Of a stretch of DNA of 31,234 nucleotides, positions 6,514 to 15,380 are shown one piece after another. The notes under the pieces were generated by a model. The model was not told where the DNA came from, made no database searches, and saw nothing but the letters and a program-made list of their open reading frames with translations. Position numbers and translations under genes: made by a program. Position 1 is the first letter of the stretch; the number at the start of each line of letters is the position of its first letter. Source of the DNA: CAZZKE01 sp964655005 (GTDB lineage: Bacteria > Pseudomonadota > Alphaproteobacteria > Rhodospirillales > JABHCV01). The stretch is taken from NCBI GenBank assembly GCA_964655005.1, contig CAZZKE010000032.1, forward strand, positions 1-31,234, in the 5' to 3' direction.

Positions 6514-9003
6514 CTAGAAATTCCCGAGCAAGCGTTCAATGTATTCGCGTTCCGCCCGGGGGCGATCGCGCTGGCCCGAGCGGCGGCGCAATTCGTCGAT
6601 GATTCGCCGCGACCGCTGGACCTGGCCGCGCTCTGGTATGCCGACCGTTCCGCCTGACATGGCGCCGCCCTGACCGGTTAATCTGCCGAACGGGTCGCGC
6701 CCGCCCGGCATCCGTCCGGGGCCATTCCCAAGCGACATTCCGAAGGCGCCGGCCATCATTTGCGCCATTTGGGCCGACATATCCCGGATCGCCTGGCGGA
6801 GATTTTCGACCGCCCCTGTCTGGCGTTCCAGGGCCGCCGGCAAACGGCCCCGCCCAAGGGCCTTGGCGGCCCCCATCATATCGCGGTCGGCCCGGCCGAG
6901 CGGCGCCGGGATAGGTTTCAGCAGTTCATCGGAATCGAGCATTATTTGTCCCAATTCATTCCGCCGGGCCCGTTGCGCGGCGGCGGCGCTGTCGAGTTGC
7001 CCGGGCGTCTTGACGGCGCGGTCGGTGACATCGGCGAAGGTCTTGTCGAGCAACCCCTGTTGTTGTTCGGCTAACCGGCGCGTCCGGTCGAGCATGTCGC
7101 CGAATTGCCGCAGCGCCTTGTTCATTGCCGCCATCGCCGCGCCGCCGCGCGTCGCGTCCTGGACGCCGGCCAGGATACGGTCCAGTTCCGACAGCATCCG
7201 CCGCGCCGCGCCGGTGGCCCCGGTGCGGGCCAGTTCCCTGGCCCTGTCGAGCATTTCCCGCAGGTCGCCGGCCCCCAGCATTTTCATAATCGGATCGAAT
7301 TCCGTTTCGGTACCGCCGTCGGCCTGCATTTTTTCAGCCAGCGCCGCCAGATAATTGTCCAGCGCCTTGCTGACACGGTCCATCAGGCGGTCAATTTCGG
7401 CCTGCCCGGCGTTTCGCGACATGGCGTCGCGCAGGTCTTTTCTGGCCTGTTCCAGTTCCCGTTCGGTGACCGCCAGGCTGCCGTCTTCCAGGCTGATCGC
7501 GGTATTCCACAACAGTTCCATGACCGAATCATACTTGCTCCGGTCCTTGCCGTATCGCAGCCGCGCCTGGGCCACGCCAAGCGCCAGGAAGACGGTGGTG
7601 GAATCCTTGTAGGTCGGTGGTTCCCGCTTGATCAAATCCAGCCCGACGATAACATCGCGGGCAATTTTTTGCCGGCTTTCGGGGTTCAGCAGGGCCAGCC
7701 GCCGGCGCTGGACGATGATTGCCCGGGCTACCGGGTTGCTGAATTGCCGTTCCGGCAGGACCATCCGGACCGCCTTGCCGGCGCCTTCCTGGGCCGCGCC
7801 GTCACCGGCCAGCAGGCGCAGTTCCACCGGCAGGCCGGCCCACGGATGGGCCGTTAAATCGGGATTGAATCGTCCCTGCAAACGCCTGCGATCGATCGCC
7901 GAACCGGCTACCGGCAGGTCCAGGCTGGTAATCTGGCCACCGGCCAGCAGCGTCCGGTCCTGCAATCGAATTTCCAGGGTAAGCCGTTCAATCGCATAAT
8001 CGTCCGATGCCAGATAGGCGAACGCCACGCGGGACCGGTCGTCCGGTTCCGGCGGGCCGTTGAATTCGACGGTCGGCGGCCGGTCGGGGATAACCGCCAG
8101 CGGCCAGGTGGCGGCGCCGGTGCCGTTCGCCCGGATGCCAAGCCGTTGCTTCCGGCCGTCCGTTACCCGGATTACGGTCTCGCCGCGGAAGCTCTGCCGC
8201 CCGTCATTTCCGGGCCCGCCGATGGCGGCAAGGGGGATGGTTCGACCGCCAACTTTCAACACCGGGTCGGCCCCATACCATGCCGGGCGTCCGGTGATCC
8301 GGGCGCTGACCGTGGTTTCGGTCGGGGTGTCGATGCGATCCGGCCTCTTGCCCGGAACCGTCCGGTTGTTCAGAAATACCGGCGACCGGCGGGTATAGGC
8401 CGGCGGCGTCAGCCAGATTTCGACGGCGAAGTCATCATCGGCCCCGCCGCCGATGCTGAAGGCCCGGGCCAGCCGCGAACCGGCCTGATCGTATCCGGCG
8501 ACCATGCCGATGACCAGCACCAGCAGCACTGCCGCCCGGATGGCATAAGGATCGCGGGCGGCCAGGCCCGGCGAGGGCGGGCGCAGGGTAAGCGCCCGGA
8601 CTTCGGCGCGGAGCGCCCGGACATGGGCCAGCCAGATTTTCAGGGCCCGGTCGTCGCGGTCCGATACCGGGCTGTCAACCAGTCCCGATAACGGGCGGTG
8701 CGGCAGATCGTTATCCCGCTCCAGGCGGCGTCGGGCGGTCGCCCAGCCGACGGCCCGAAAGCCGCTCAGCGCCTGATAGCAAAGCGCCGCCAACAAGATG
8801 GCGAATACCGCCAGGACAATCAGATGCAGCCAGCCCGGCAACGCCGGCAGCACGTCCAGCAAGGCCAGGGCGGTGAAGCCGGCGACCACCAGCACGGCCT
8901 TCCATATTCTTACCCACAGCCGTTCCCAGAATACGGCGGCCAGGGCCAGAAACAGCAACACACGATATCGTCCACCCAGAGATCGCTCCCCGGTCGCCAC
9001 CAT
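6514..9003 (-). CDS. TIGR02302 family (DUF4175) membrane protein
   Basis: An 829-residue protein of the alphaproteobacterial TIGR02302/DUF4175 type; the function is not known. The N-terminus has three hydrophobic segments (about 14-28, 33-50 and 58-76) and another near 155-171. A long domain follows, with the family's EIWLTPPAYT stretch after residue 190 and FKGRFNPDL-like motifs (here LQGRFNPDL). The region from about 440 to 700 is rich in charged helices of coiled-coil type. A Gly/Met-rich stretch precedes the conserved C-terminal YIERLLGNF. Its ATG overlaps the lysA stop by one base (TAATG), so it is the last gene of the argH-lptM-lysA operon. It converges with the zinc-ribbon gene, leaving only 17 bases between stops. 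Large family size and location suggest an envelope role, but this is inference. Confidence 0.85.
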   Translation of the reverse strand: MVATGERSLGGRYRVLLFLALAAVFWERLWVRIWKAVLVVAGFTALALLDVLPALPGWLHLIVLAVFAILLAALCYQALSGFRAVGWATARRRLERDNDLPHRPLSGLVDSPVSDRDDRALKIWLAHVRALRAEVRALTLRPPSPGLAARDPYAIRAAVLLVLVIGMVAGYDQAGSRLARAFSIGGGADDDFAVEIWLTPPAYTRRSPVFLNNRTVPGKRPDRIDTPTETTVSARITGRPAWYGADPVLKVGGRTIPLAAIGGPGNDGRQSFRGETVIRVTDGRKQRLGIRANGTGAATWPLAVIPDRPPTVEFNGPPEPDDRSRVAFAYLASDDYAIERLTLEIRLQDRTLLAGGQITSLDLPVAGSAIDRRRLQGRFNPDLTAHPWAGLPVELRLLAGDGAAQEGAGKAVRMVLPERQFSNPVARAIIVQRRRLALLNPESRQKIARDVIVGLDLIKREPPTYKDSTTVFLALGVAQARLRYGKDRSKYDSVMELLWNTAISLEDGSLAVTERELEQARKDLRDAMSRNAGQAEIDRLMDRVSKALDNYLAALAEKMQADGGTETEFDPIMKMLGAGDLREMLDRARELARTGATGAARRMLSELDRILAGVQDATRGGAAMAAMNKALRQFGDMLDRTRRLAEQQQGLLDKTFADVTDRAVKTPGQLDSAAAAQRARRNELGQIMLDSDELLKPIPAPLGRADRDMMGAAKALGRGRLPAALERQTGAVENLRQAIRDMSAQMAQMMAGAFGMSLGNGPGRMPGGRDPFGRLTGQGGAMSGGTVGIPERGQVQRSRRIIDELRRRSGQRDRPRAEREYIERLLGNF

Positions 9004-10289
9004 TATTCGCTATCCCCGGCGTTCGATAGCCAGGCCGGTTGCTGTTCCAGATCCAGCAGGTCCCGGACCTGGAGACGGCGGCGGACCACCGCGTAATTGC
9101 GGCCGGAAACCAGAACTTCCGGGACCAGGGGCCGGGTGTTATAGGTCGAGGCCATGGCCGCGCCGTAGGCGCCGGCGGTACGGATGGCCAGCAAGTCACC
9201 GTCCCCGACCGGCGGCAGGTCGCGTTGGACGCTGAAGGTATCGCCGGTTTCGCAAATCGGACCGACCACATCGACCGGATGTACCGCCATCCCCGCCGTC
9301 GGTTCGTTAACCGGAACGATGGCGTGATAGGCGTCATACAGCGATGGCCGGGTCAGGTCGTTCATGGCGGCGTCGACGATGACGAAATTACGGGTCGCGC
9401 CGTGCTTGACATATATTATCCGGGTCACCAGTACACCGGCGTTGCCGGCGATTACCCGACCCGGCTCGAACACCAGTTGGCAGCCGATATCGCCCAGCAC
9501 ATCATCCACCACGGCGGCGTATTCAACCGGACCCGGCAGCGGTTCGGCATTGTCGCCGTAGGGTACGCCAAGGCCGCCGCCCAGATCCAGGCGGTCGACC
9601 GTATGGCCGGCGGCGCGCAGCAGGGTGGTCAGTTCGGCCAGGCGCCGGAAGGCATTGCGGAAGGGATCCAGTTCCGACAACTGCGAGCCGATGTGGATGG
9701 CCAGGCCGACCGGGCGGATGCCGGGCATGGCCGCCGCCCGGGCGTAAACTTCCAGGGTCCGGGTCCATTCGATGCCGAACTTGTTTTCCCCGATGCCGGT
9801 GGTGATTTTGGCGTGGGTACGGGCGTCGATGTCGGGATTGATGCGCAATCCGACCCTGGCTTCGACCCCCAGCTCAACCGCTATCCGGCTCAGGGTCGCC
9901 AGTTCCGGTTCGGATTCCACATTGATTTGCAGGATCCCCGCCGCCAGGGCGCGGGACAATTCCGCGGCCGTCTTGCCGACCCCGGAAAACACGATCCTGT
10001 CGGCCGGGATGCCGGCCTTCAGGGCGCGTTCCAGTTCGCCGCCCGAGACCACGTCGGCGCCGGCCCCCAGGCGGCCCAGGGTGCGGATCACGGCGGTATT
10101 CGAATTGGCCTTGACCGAATAGCAAATCAGCGCATCCAGTTGCCCGACGGCATCCGCGAAGGCGTTGTAATGACGTTCCAGGGTGGCGCTCGAATATACG
10201 TAGAACGGTGTGCCGATATCTTCCGCCATGTCCGCCAGGGACACCTCTTCGGCCGATAGCCGCCCGTCGATATACTGGAAATGGTCCAT
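9003..10289 (-). CDS. lysA: Diaminopimelate decarboxylase
   Basis: Catalyses the PLP-dependent decarboxylation of meso-diaminopimelate to L-lysine, the last step of lysine synthesis. The 428-residue length is typical. The PLP lysine is Lys60 in CYSVKANSN. The HIGSQ motif (His199), the glycine loop LDLGGGLG (about 235-241), EPGR (275-278), the active-site Cys346 in CETGD, and the substrate/PLP Tyr near 375 in GAYGAAM are all in place. It lies 12 bases after lptM and overlaps the next gene by one base, so it is clearly within an operon. Nothing in the sequence suggests loss of function. Confidence 0.97.
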   Translation of the reverse strand: MDHFQYIDGRLSAEEVSLADMAEDIGTPFYVYSSATLERHYNAFADAVGQLDALICYSVKANSNTAVIRTLGRLGAGADVVSGGELERALKAGIPADRIVFSGVGKTAAELSRALAAGILQINVESEPELATLSRIAVELGVEARVGLRINPDIDARTHAKITTGIGENKFGIEWTRTLEVYARAAAMPGIRPVGLAIHIGSQLSELDPFRNAFRRLAELTTLLRAAGHTVDRLDLGGGLGVPYGDNAEPLPGPVEYAAVVDDVLGDIGCQLVFEPGRVIAGNAGVLVTRIIYVKHGATRNFVIVDAAMNDLTRPSLYDAYHAIVPVNEPTAGMAVHPVDVVGPICETGDTFSVQRDLPPVGDGDLLAIRTAGAYGAAMASTYNTRPLVPEVLVSGRNYAVVRRRLQVRDLLDLEQQPAWLSNAGDSE

Positions 10290-10301
10290 CGTCAGTTATA
10301 C

Positions 10302-10439
10302 TTATTCAGAAGGATATTCGCGCGGGTACTTGGAATCCTTGGGAAATTCCGGTGGCCCCTTGCGACCGCAGCCGGCCAGCGGTGAGATTATCGCGAACGC
10401 CAGCACAAGGATGAGAATTCGGGTAATCCGGTTTTTCAT
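10302..10439 (-). CDS. lptM: Small LptM-like (YifL) lipoprotein
   Basis: A 45-residue lipoprotein. The sequence starts MKNRITRILILVLAFAII, followed by SPLAGC, a consensus lipobox with the lipidated Cys at residue 24. GRKGPPEFP comes next, the conserved LptM/YifL N-terminal core (usually CGxKGPL or similar). LptM in E. coli assists assembly of the LptDE lipopolysaccharide translocon at the outer membrane. Its ATG overlaps the argH stop (ATGA, four bases) and its stop lies 12 bases before lysA. The argH-lptM-lysA order is common in proteobacteria and supports the call. The residues after the core are charged and probably disordered. The gene is easily missed because of its length. Confidence 0.88.
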   Translation of the reverse strand: MKNRITRILILVLAFAIISPLAGCGRKGPPEFPKDSKYPREYPSE

Positions 10440-11875
10440 GGGGAAATCCTTTTTCGTGCCGCCGCCGCAGCGGCGGCCACGCTGGCCGGTGCCGCGCCGC
10501 CCTCGCTGGTCCGGCTGGCGACGGAATTATCGACCCCCAGCACTGCGAAAACGTCTTCGGTAATGCCGCGTTCGATGGATTGCATGTCGTCCAGGCTCAG
10601 GTCCTCCAGCTCGCAGCCCCTGCTTTCGGCCAGCTTGACCAGGCTGCCGGTAACATGGTGGGCCTGGCGGAACGGCATGTCCCGAACCCGGACCAGCCAG
10701 TCGGCCAGATCGGTGGCGGTAGTGTAGCCGCGCCCGGCGTCCGCCTTCATGCGCGCCGTGTCGAATTCCGCGCCGCCCAGCATGGCCGCCATCGCCGCCA
10801 CGCCCAGGGCCAGGGTGTCGGCGGCGTCGAACACCGGTTCCTTGTCTTCCTGCATGTCCTTGCCATAGGCCAGCGGCAGCCCTTTCAGGGCGATCAGCAG
10901 GGCATTCAGGGATCCGATAACCCGGCCCGCCTTGCCCCGGATCAATTCGGCGGCGTCCGCGTTGCGTTTTTGCGGCATTATCGAACTGCCTGACGAAAAA
11001 TCGTCCGACAGCCGCAGGTAGCCGAACTGGCTGGAACTCCACAGCACGATTTCTTCCGCCATGCGCGACAGATGCACGGCAAGCAAAGCGCCGGAACTCA
11101 GGAATTCACAGGCGAAATCACGATCCGAAACGGCGTCCAGGGAATTACCGCAGGGACGGTCAAAGCCAAGCGCGGCCGCCGTCATCCGGCGGTCGATGGG
11201 AAACGAGGTGCCGGCCAGCGCCGCCGCGCCCAGGGGGCATTCGTTCAGCCTTTTGCGGCAGTCGGCAAAGCGCCCGCGATCACGCCCGAACATTTCCACA
11301 TAGGCCAGCATGTGATGGCCAAGCGTCACCGGCTGGGCCGCCTGCAAATGGGTGAATCCCGGCATCACGCTGGCCGCGTGTTGTTCGGCCAGGTCGATCA
11401 GCACGCCCTGCAATTTGGCCAGGCCAGCGTCCAGGCCGTCGATGGCGCCGCGCACCCACAGCCTGAAATCGGTGGCCACCTGATCGTTGCGCGAGCGGGC
11501 CGTGTGCAGCCGCCCGGCGGCCGCGCCGATCAGTTCGGCGAGCCGCTGTTCGATATTCATATGGATATCTTCGAGCCCGGCGGAAAATTCGAACGTACCG
11601 TCTTCGATTTCCCGTTCGATGCGCGATAACCCGGTGACGATGGCCTCGCCGTCGGCCTCGCCGATAATCCCCTGCCGGACCAGCATGTTGCAGTGCGCTA
11701 TTGATCCGGCGATGTCTTCGGCATACAGGCGCCGGTCGAAATCGATCGAGGCGTTGATGGCTTCCATCAGCGACGACGGACCGGACGAAAAGCGACCGCC
11801 CCAGATGGTGCTGGCGCCGGTTTTTTTCGGCTTGTCGCCGGCGGCGTTTCTGTTAGGCTCCGTCGTCACGATCAC
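10436..11875 (-). CDS. argH: Argininosuccinate lyase
   Basis: Cleaves argininosuccinate to arginine and fumarate, the last step of arginine synthesis. The fumarase/aspartase superfamily signature GSSIMPQKRN is at about residues 296-305 and carries the catalytic Ser. HTARSRND (124-131) and the GFTHLQ segment (173-178) complete the active site. The start is a GTG at 11875-11873, which gives a 22-residue extension before the usual WGGRF beginning; the only other in-frame choice near it is another GTG six bases further in. The start lies just 19 bases from the divergent tlpA ATG, so promoters for the two genes must overlap each other's coding ends. It is the first gene of argH-lptM-lysA-TIGR02302. 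Confidence 0.96.
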   Translation of the reverse strand: MIVTTEPNRNAAGDKPKKTGASTIWGGRFSSGPSSLMEAINASIDFDRRLYAEDIAGSIAHCNMLVRQGIIGEADGEAIVTGLSRIEREIEDGTFEFSAGLEDIHMNIEQRLAELIGAAAGRLHTARSRNDQVATDFRLWVRGAIDGLDAGLAKLQGVLIDLAEQHAASVMPGFTHLQAAQPVTLGHHMLAYVEMFGRDRGRFADCRKRLNECPLGAAALAGTSFPIDRRMTAAALGFDRPCGNSLDAVSDRDFACEFLSSGALLAVHLSRMAEEIVLWSSSQFGYLRLSDDFSSGSSIMPQKRNADAAELIRGKAGRVIGSLNALLIALKGLPLAYGKDMQEDKEPVFDAADTLALGVAAMAAMLGGAEFDTARMKADAGRGYTTATDLADWLVRVRDMPFRQAHHVTGSLVKLAESRGCELEDLSLDDMQSIERGITEDVFAVLGVDNSVASRTSEGGAAPASVAAAAAAARKRISP

Positions 11876-11894
11876 AGTTCCATTTCAGGAAAAA

Positions 11895-12530
11895 ATGCGA
11901 AAATTATTTACCGTCAACCGATACATCCCACAGGGCCAGGGCCCCGGCAAGCCGTTTTCCAAAATATGGGCGGGTTGCCGACCGCTGGCGCTGGTGATGC
12001 TGGTCGGGGTGATTGTCGCCATATCGACGCCCGTTGCAAGCGCCAAGACCGAAAATTGTCGCAACCCCGGTCCCGCCCTGGGCCGCTTCGCCCCGGCGGT
12101 GCCGCCGCGTCCGGTAACCGACCAGCCGTTTTTTGACGAGCAGGGCGATCCGGTCAGATTGACCGATTACCGGGGCCGCGGCCTGGTGCTGAATTTCTGG
12201 GCGACCTGGTGTGTGCCGTGCATCAGGGAACTGCCGGCGCTGGCCCGGCTGAAAGTTAATCTGGCCGATGACGGCATTGATGTGATCGCGTTGTCGGTTG
12301 ATCGCGGCGGCGTCCCGGTGGTCCGGCGATTCCTCAAGAAAGTAAAAATCGACAACCTGGACATCCTGATCGATGTCAAGAGCAAGGTCTCGCGCAAGAC
12401 CAGGGTCAGCGCCCTGCCGACCACGGTCCTGATCGATGCGGACGGCGTTGAACGCGGACGGTTCCTGGGCTACGCCGAATGGGATAAAGACAGCGCCGCC
12501 GAATTTATCCGGGGCTGTGTCGGCCCTTAA
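11895..12530 (+). CDS. tlpA: TlpA-type thioredoxin-like protein, exported
   Basis: A 211-residue thiol-disulfide protein of the TlpA/ResA group. An N-terminal segment ending near ISTPVASA (hydrophobic stretch about 31-45) acts as signal peptide or anchor, after an unusually long basic leader. The thioredoxin domain has the WCVPC redox motif (Cys106, Cys109) after LVLNFWAT, and the cis-Pro in ALPTTVLID. These proteins work in the periplasm, reducing cytochrome c apoproteins or copper-site cysteines of cytochrome oxidase. AGGA lies four bases before the chosen ATG. Head-to-head placement with argH is seen in other alphaproteobacteria, where TlpA helps cytochrome aa3 maturation. The ccm genes 16 kb away may share its substrates, but that is inference. 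Confidence 0.88.
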   Translation: MRKLFTVNRYIPQGQGPGKPFSKIWAGCRPLALVMLVGVIVAISTPVASAKTENCRNPGPALGRFAPAVPPRPVTDQPFFDEQGDPVRLTDYRGRGLVLNFWATWCVPCIRELPALARLKVNLADDGIDVIALSVDRGGVPVVRRFLKKVKIDNLDILIDVKSKVSRKTRVSALPTTVLIDADGVERGRFLGYAEWDKDSAAEFIRGCVGP

Positions 12531-12550
12531 TTTTAAACAATTGTAATCTG

Positions 12551-12579
12551 TTCATTTTCCGGCCCGATCCTTTTATAGT
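12551..12579 (+). promoter_or_regulatory. Candidate promoter for the sensor kinase, giving a leaderless message
   Basis: TTCATT (12551-12556) and TATAGT (12574-12579) are 17 bases apart. The -10 element ends five bases before the kinase ATG at 12585, so transcription would begin at or next to the start codon. No Shine-Dalgarno sequence is present. The -35 is weak (three of six consensus bases). Confidence 0.35.
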
Positions 12580-12584
12580 GGCCT

Positions 12585-14924
12585 ATGGCCAGAAGACCGA
12601 CGCCGAGAAAAACCAGCACCGCATTTCCAGACCCCGATTTGGCGGGCCTGATCGTCGATGCCATGCCCTGCGCCTATGCCCTGTTCGACGACCGGGACCG
12701 GCTGATACTGTTTAACGCCGACTACCGGGGCTACACCGGACTGGACGTGAAATTTTTGTCCGGACATCCCACATTCGAAGAAATTCTTCGCGAAATAATG
12801 GCCAGAGGCCGAATTTACGCGGCCCGCGAAAACCCGGAAGCATGGCTGAAACGGCACCTGGACTACCGCCGGAATCCGGAAGGTTCCATGGAAGTCAGCG
12901 ACGAAAAAGGGCGCTTGTTGCGGGTCGATGAGCAACGGCACGAAAACGGTTATACCTCTGTCCGGTTCGAAGATATCAGCGAACTTAGCTCGCAGCAGCG
13001 CTGTATACAGGAAAGCGACGAACGGGTCCGGATTATCGAAAGCCAATTGCGGGCGGCCATCGAAAGCATATCCGACGGCTTCGCCATGTTCGATACCCAT
13101 GGGCGGCTTGTATTATGCAATTCCGCCTACGTGATAAACATCAATGGCGTCGCCCAAGAGTTCACGCCCGGACAGACCTACGATTCCATTCTTCGGGCCT
13201 GCGCCGCAGTCGCCTTCGACCCGGCCCAGAAAAAGGAAATGCTCAGATGGAAAAAATGGCGACTGTCGCGCCTTAAAAATCCGGGCCCCCCCGTTGATTA
13301 CCGCTACCCGAACGGCGTGTGGCGCCGTTACAACGACTTCGTTACCGCCGATGGCAACCATGTGGTGCTGGCTTCCGACATCAGCGCCCTGAAAAAAATG
13401 ACCGGCGATTTGGCCCGGCGGGAAGAACATCTTCGCGTTATCATGGAAACGGTCCTGGATGCCATCATCACCATCGACAAGAAAGGCGCCATCGATACCT
13501 TTAACCCGGCCGCCGAGCGAATTTTCGGCTTCACCGCCGAAGAAGTCATCGGCAAAAACGTCAAGAAACTAATGCCCCAGCCCTATCGCCAGGAACATGA
13601 CGGGTATCTTGCCAGGTATCTGGAGACCGGTGCGGACCGTATTGTCGGCGTCGGGCGTGAAGTGGTGGGGCGGCGCAAGGGCGGCTCGACCTTTCCCATG
13701 GAACTGGCCGTCAGCGAAGGCCAGCACGCCGGCGAGATTATGTTCATCGGCGCGATTCGCGATATCACCAAACGGAAGGCCGCCGAACAGGCCCTTAAAC
13801 TTAGCGAGGAACGATTCGCCCTGGCCATGAAGGCCAGCAACGAAGGCATTTGGGACTGGGACATAGAAACCAACATGGTCCATGTATCGCCCCGGATCGA
13901 GCAGTTGCTGAAGATCGAGGACAATTCCAGGGTGTCGAAAAATTTCCTGTACAAAACCATGCACCCGGATGACCGGAAGGCCTATAAGACCGCGATTGTC
14001 GCCCACCTGAAGGGCCAGAGCGCCGCCTTCGAATATGAATACCGTCACCTTGACAAGGACGGAAACATATACTGGCTGTACAGCCGCGCCATTGCCCTTA
14101 GGCGGCCCGGCGGCCGGGCCTATCGGATGATCGGGTCGCTGGGCGATATCAGCAAAAGAAAGCGTGACGAGGAAGCCCTGCGGGACGCCCTGGCGCAGGC
14201 CAAAGTCGCCAACCGCAGCAAAACCGAATTCCTGGCCAACATAAGCCACGAACTGCGCACCCCGTTAAACGCCATCATCGGTTTTTCCGACCTTATAGGG
14301 TCGGAAATTTTCGGCCCGGTCGGGGTCGGCAAATACCTGGAATATGCCAAGACAATCAGCGAATCGGGTCACCATCTGCTTGACATCATCAATGATATTC
14401 TGGATGTCGCGCGCATCGAGGTCGGCAAGCTGGACTTCAAACCGGAACGGGTTGAACTGGAACCGATCTTCGAAACCTGTCTGCGGCTAATCAGGGAACG
14501 GGCCGACAAGGGCGGCCTGACCCTGCGGCGGAATATTCAGGGCGGCTTGCCGGATATCAAGGGCGACCCCCGGCGGCTAAAGCAGATTTTGCTGAATCTT
14601 TTGTCCAATGCGGTCAAATTCACGCCCCGTGAAGGCACCGTTACCCTGCGGGCGCGGACCACCACGGCCGGAACCCTGGTCATATCCGTCAACGATACCG
14701 GGATCGGGATAAAGGCCGCCGATATCCCCGGTGCGATGACGCCGTTTGTCCAGATCGACAGCAAACTGTCACGCTCGTACGAAGGCACCGGACTGGGGCT
14801 GCCCCTGACCAAATCCTTCGTCGAACTGCACGGCGGCGAACTGGTCATAAGGAGCAGTCCCGGAAAAGGCGCTACCGTTACGATATATTTCCCGAAAAGT
14901 ATTCAGCTACGCCGGCGGCGATGA
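12585..14924 (+). CDS. Orphan hybrid-free PAS sensor histidine kinase with FixL-like haem-PAS signature
   Basis: A 779-residue histidine kinase without membrane segments, so probably cytoplasmic. Four PAS-type domains are visible: about 24-135 and 155-270 (both PAS_7-like), 283-396 (S-box, FixL-like) and 406-525 (PAS_3-like). A HisKA domain follows, with phospho-acceptor His555 in FLANISHELRTPLN, then the ATPase domain with N-box LLNLLSNAVKF, G1 DTGIGI and G2 GTGLGL. The third PAS keeps a His (338) and two Args (344, 358) at the spacing of Bradyrhizobium FixL His200, Arg206 and Arg220; His200 is the haem ligand there. The distal-side His214 position is Arg352. No response regulator gene lies nearby, so its partner is unknown. 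It abuts the DUF1127 gene end-to-end with no gap. Kinase identity is secure; haem binding is inference. Confidence 0.9.
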   Translation: MARRPTPRKTSTAFPDPDLAGLIVDAMPCAYALFDDRDRLILFNADYRGYTGLDVKFLSGHPTFEEILREIMARGRIYAARENPEAWLKRHLDYRRNPEGSMEVSDEKGRLLRVDEQRHENGYTSVRFEDISELSSQQRCIQESDERVRIIESQLRAAIESISDGFAMFDTHGRLVLCNSAYVININGVAQEFTPGQTYDSILRACAAVAFDPAQKKEMLRWKKWRLSRLKNPGPPVDYRYPNGVWRRYNDFVTADGNHVVLASDISALKKMTGDLARREEHLRVIMETVLDAIITIDKKGAIDTFNPAAERIFGFTAEEVIGKNVKKLMPQPYRQEHDGYLARYLETGADRIVGVGREVVGRRKGGSTFPMELAVSEGQHAGEIMFIGAIRDITKRKAAEQALKLSEERFALAMKASNEGIWDWDIETNMVHVSPRIEQLLKIEDNSRVSKNFLYKTMHPDDRKAYKTAIVAHLKGQSAAFEYEYRHLDKDGNIYWLYSRAIALRRPGGRAYRMIGSLGDISKRKRDEEALRDALAQAKVANRSKTEFLANISHELRTPLNAIIGFSDLIGSEIFGPVGVGKYLEYAKTISESGHHLLDIINDILDVARIEVGKLDFKPERVELEPIFETCLRLIRERADKGGLTLRRNIQGGLPDIKGDPRRLKQILLNLLSNAVKFTPREGTVTLRARTTTAGTLVISVNDTGIGIKAADIPGAMTPFVQIDSKLSRSYEGTGLGLPLTKSFVELHGGELVIRSSPGKGATVTIYFPKSIQLRRRR

Positions 14925-15380
14925 CTATGCCGCGATCCGGTGTTCGTCGTCATTGACCGGGTCCGGGGTAGCGACAAGCTCGGGAATGGAATGAATCCGT
15001 TCGGCGCCGGGGGCCGCGATAATGGCCGGCATGGCGAAGGCGCGGAACGCCAGATCGCCATGGGTGGCGCCCGGAATCTCGCTGCGCATGAGGCCGATAT
15101 CGGCGAGCATCCGGTCATCAAGCGCCGCCAGTTGGTGGGCTGCGGCGGCATTCCTGATACTGTTCCGGATCGATGTCGCCAACGCCACGATCAGGGCTTT
15201 CAGGCCGGTGCGGGGAAATACCCGTTCGGCCACTTCGGCAATTTCGTATCGCTGGATACCGATATCGTCGAGCATGTGATCGTCCAGCGCCGCAAGGCGG
15301 GACATCAGCCGCTCACGCTTCACCCATGCGGCAATTACGGAACCGGCACTACGATTTTTTACGGCGGTTAATTTGCTCAT
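14925..15380 (-). CDS. DUF1127 protein with two tandem YjiS-like domains
   Basis: A 151-residue protein carrying the DUF1127 core twice: SRLAALDDHMLDDIGIQRYEI at about residues 28-47 and HQLAALDDRMLADIGLMRSEI at about 82-102. Most DUF1127 proteins are under 100 residues with one copy at the C-terminus, so this looks like an internal duplication plus a 50-residue tail. Arg-rich DUF1127 proteins have been linked to RNA turnover and to phosphate and carbon metabolism in alphaproteobacteria, but no function can be assigned here. I start it at the second of two in-frame ATGs (15380), because AGGA then lies nine bases upstream; the ATG at 15386 has only three. The gene-free 15387-15562 region presumably holds its promoter and that of the next gene. 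Confidence 0.75.
   Translation of the reverse strand: MSKLTAVKNRSAGSVIAAWVKRERLMSRLAALDDHMLDDIGIQRYEIAEVAERVFPRTGLKALIVALATSIRNSIRNAAAAHQLAALDDRMLADIGLMRSEIPGATHGDLAFRAFAMPAIIAAPGAERIHSIPELVATPDPVNDDEHRIAA

Noticed and set aside
9039..10259. 406-codon open frame on the plus strand opposite lysA
   Set aside because: Antisense to a complete, motif-rich lysA; composition is typical of shadow frames in high-GC DNA.
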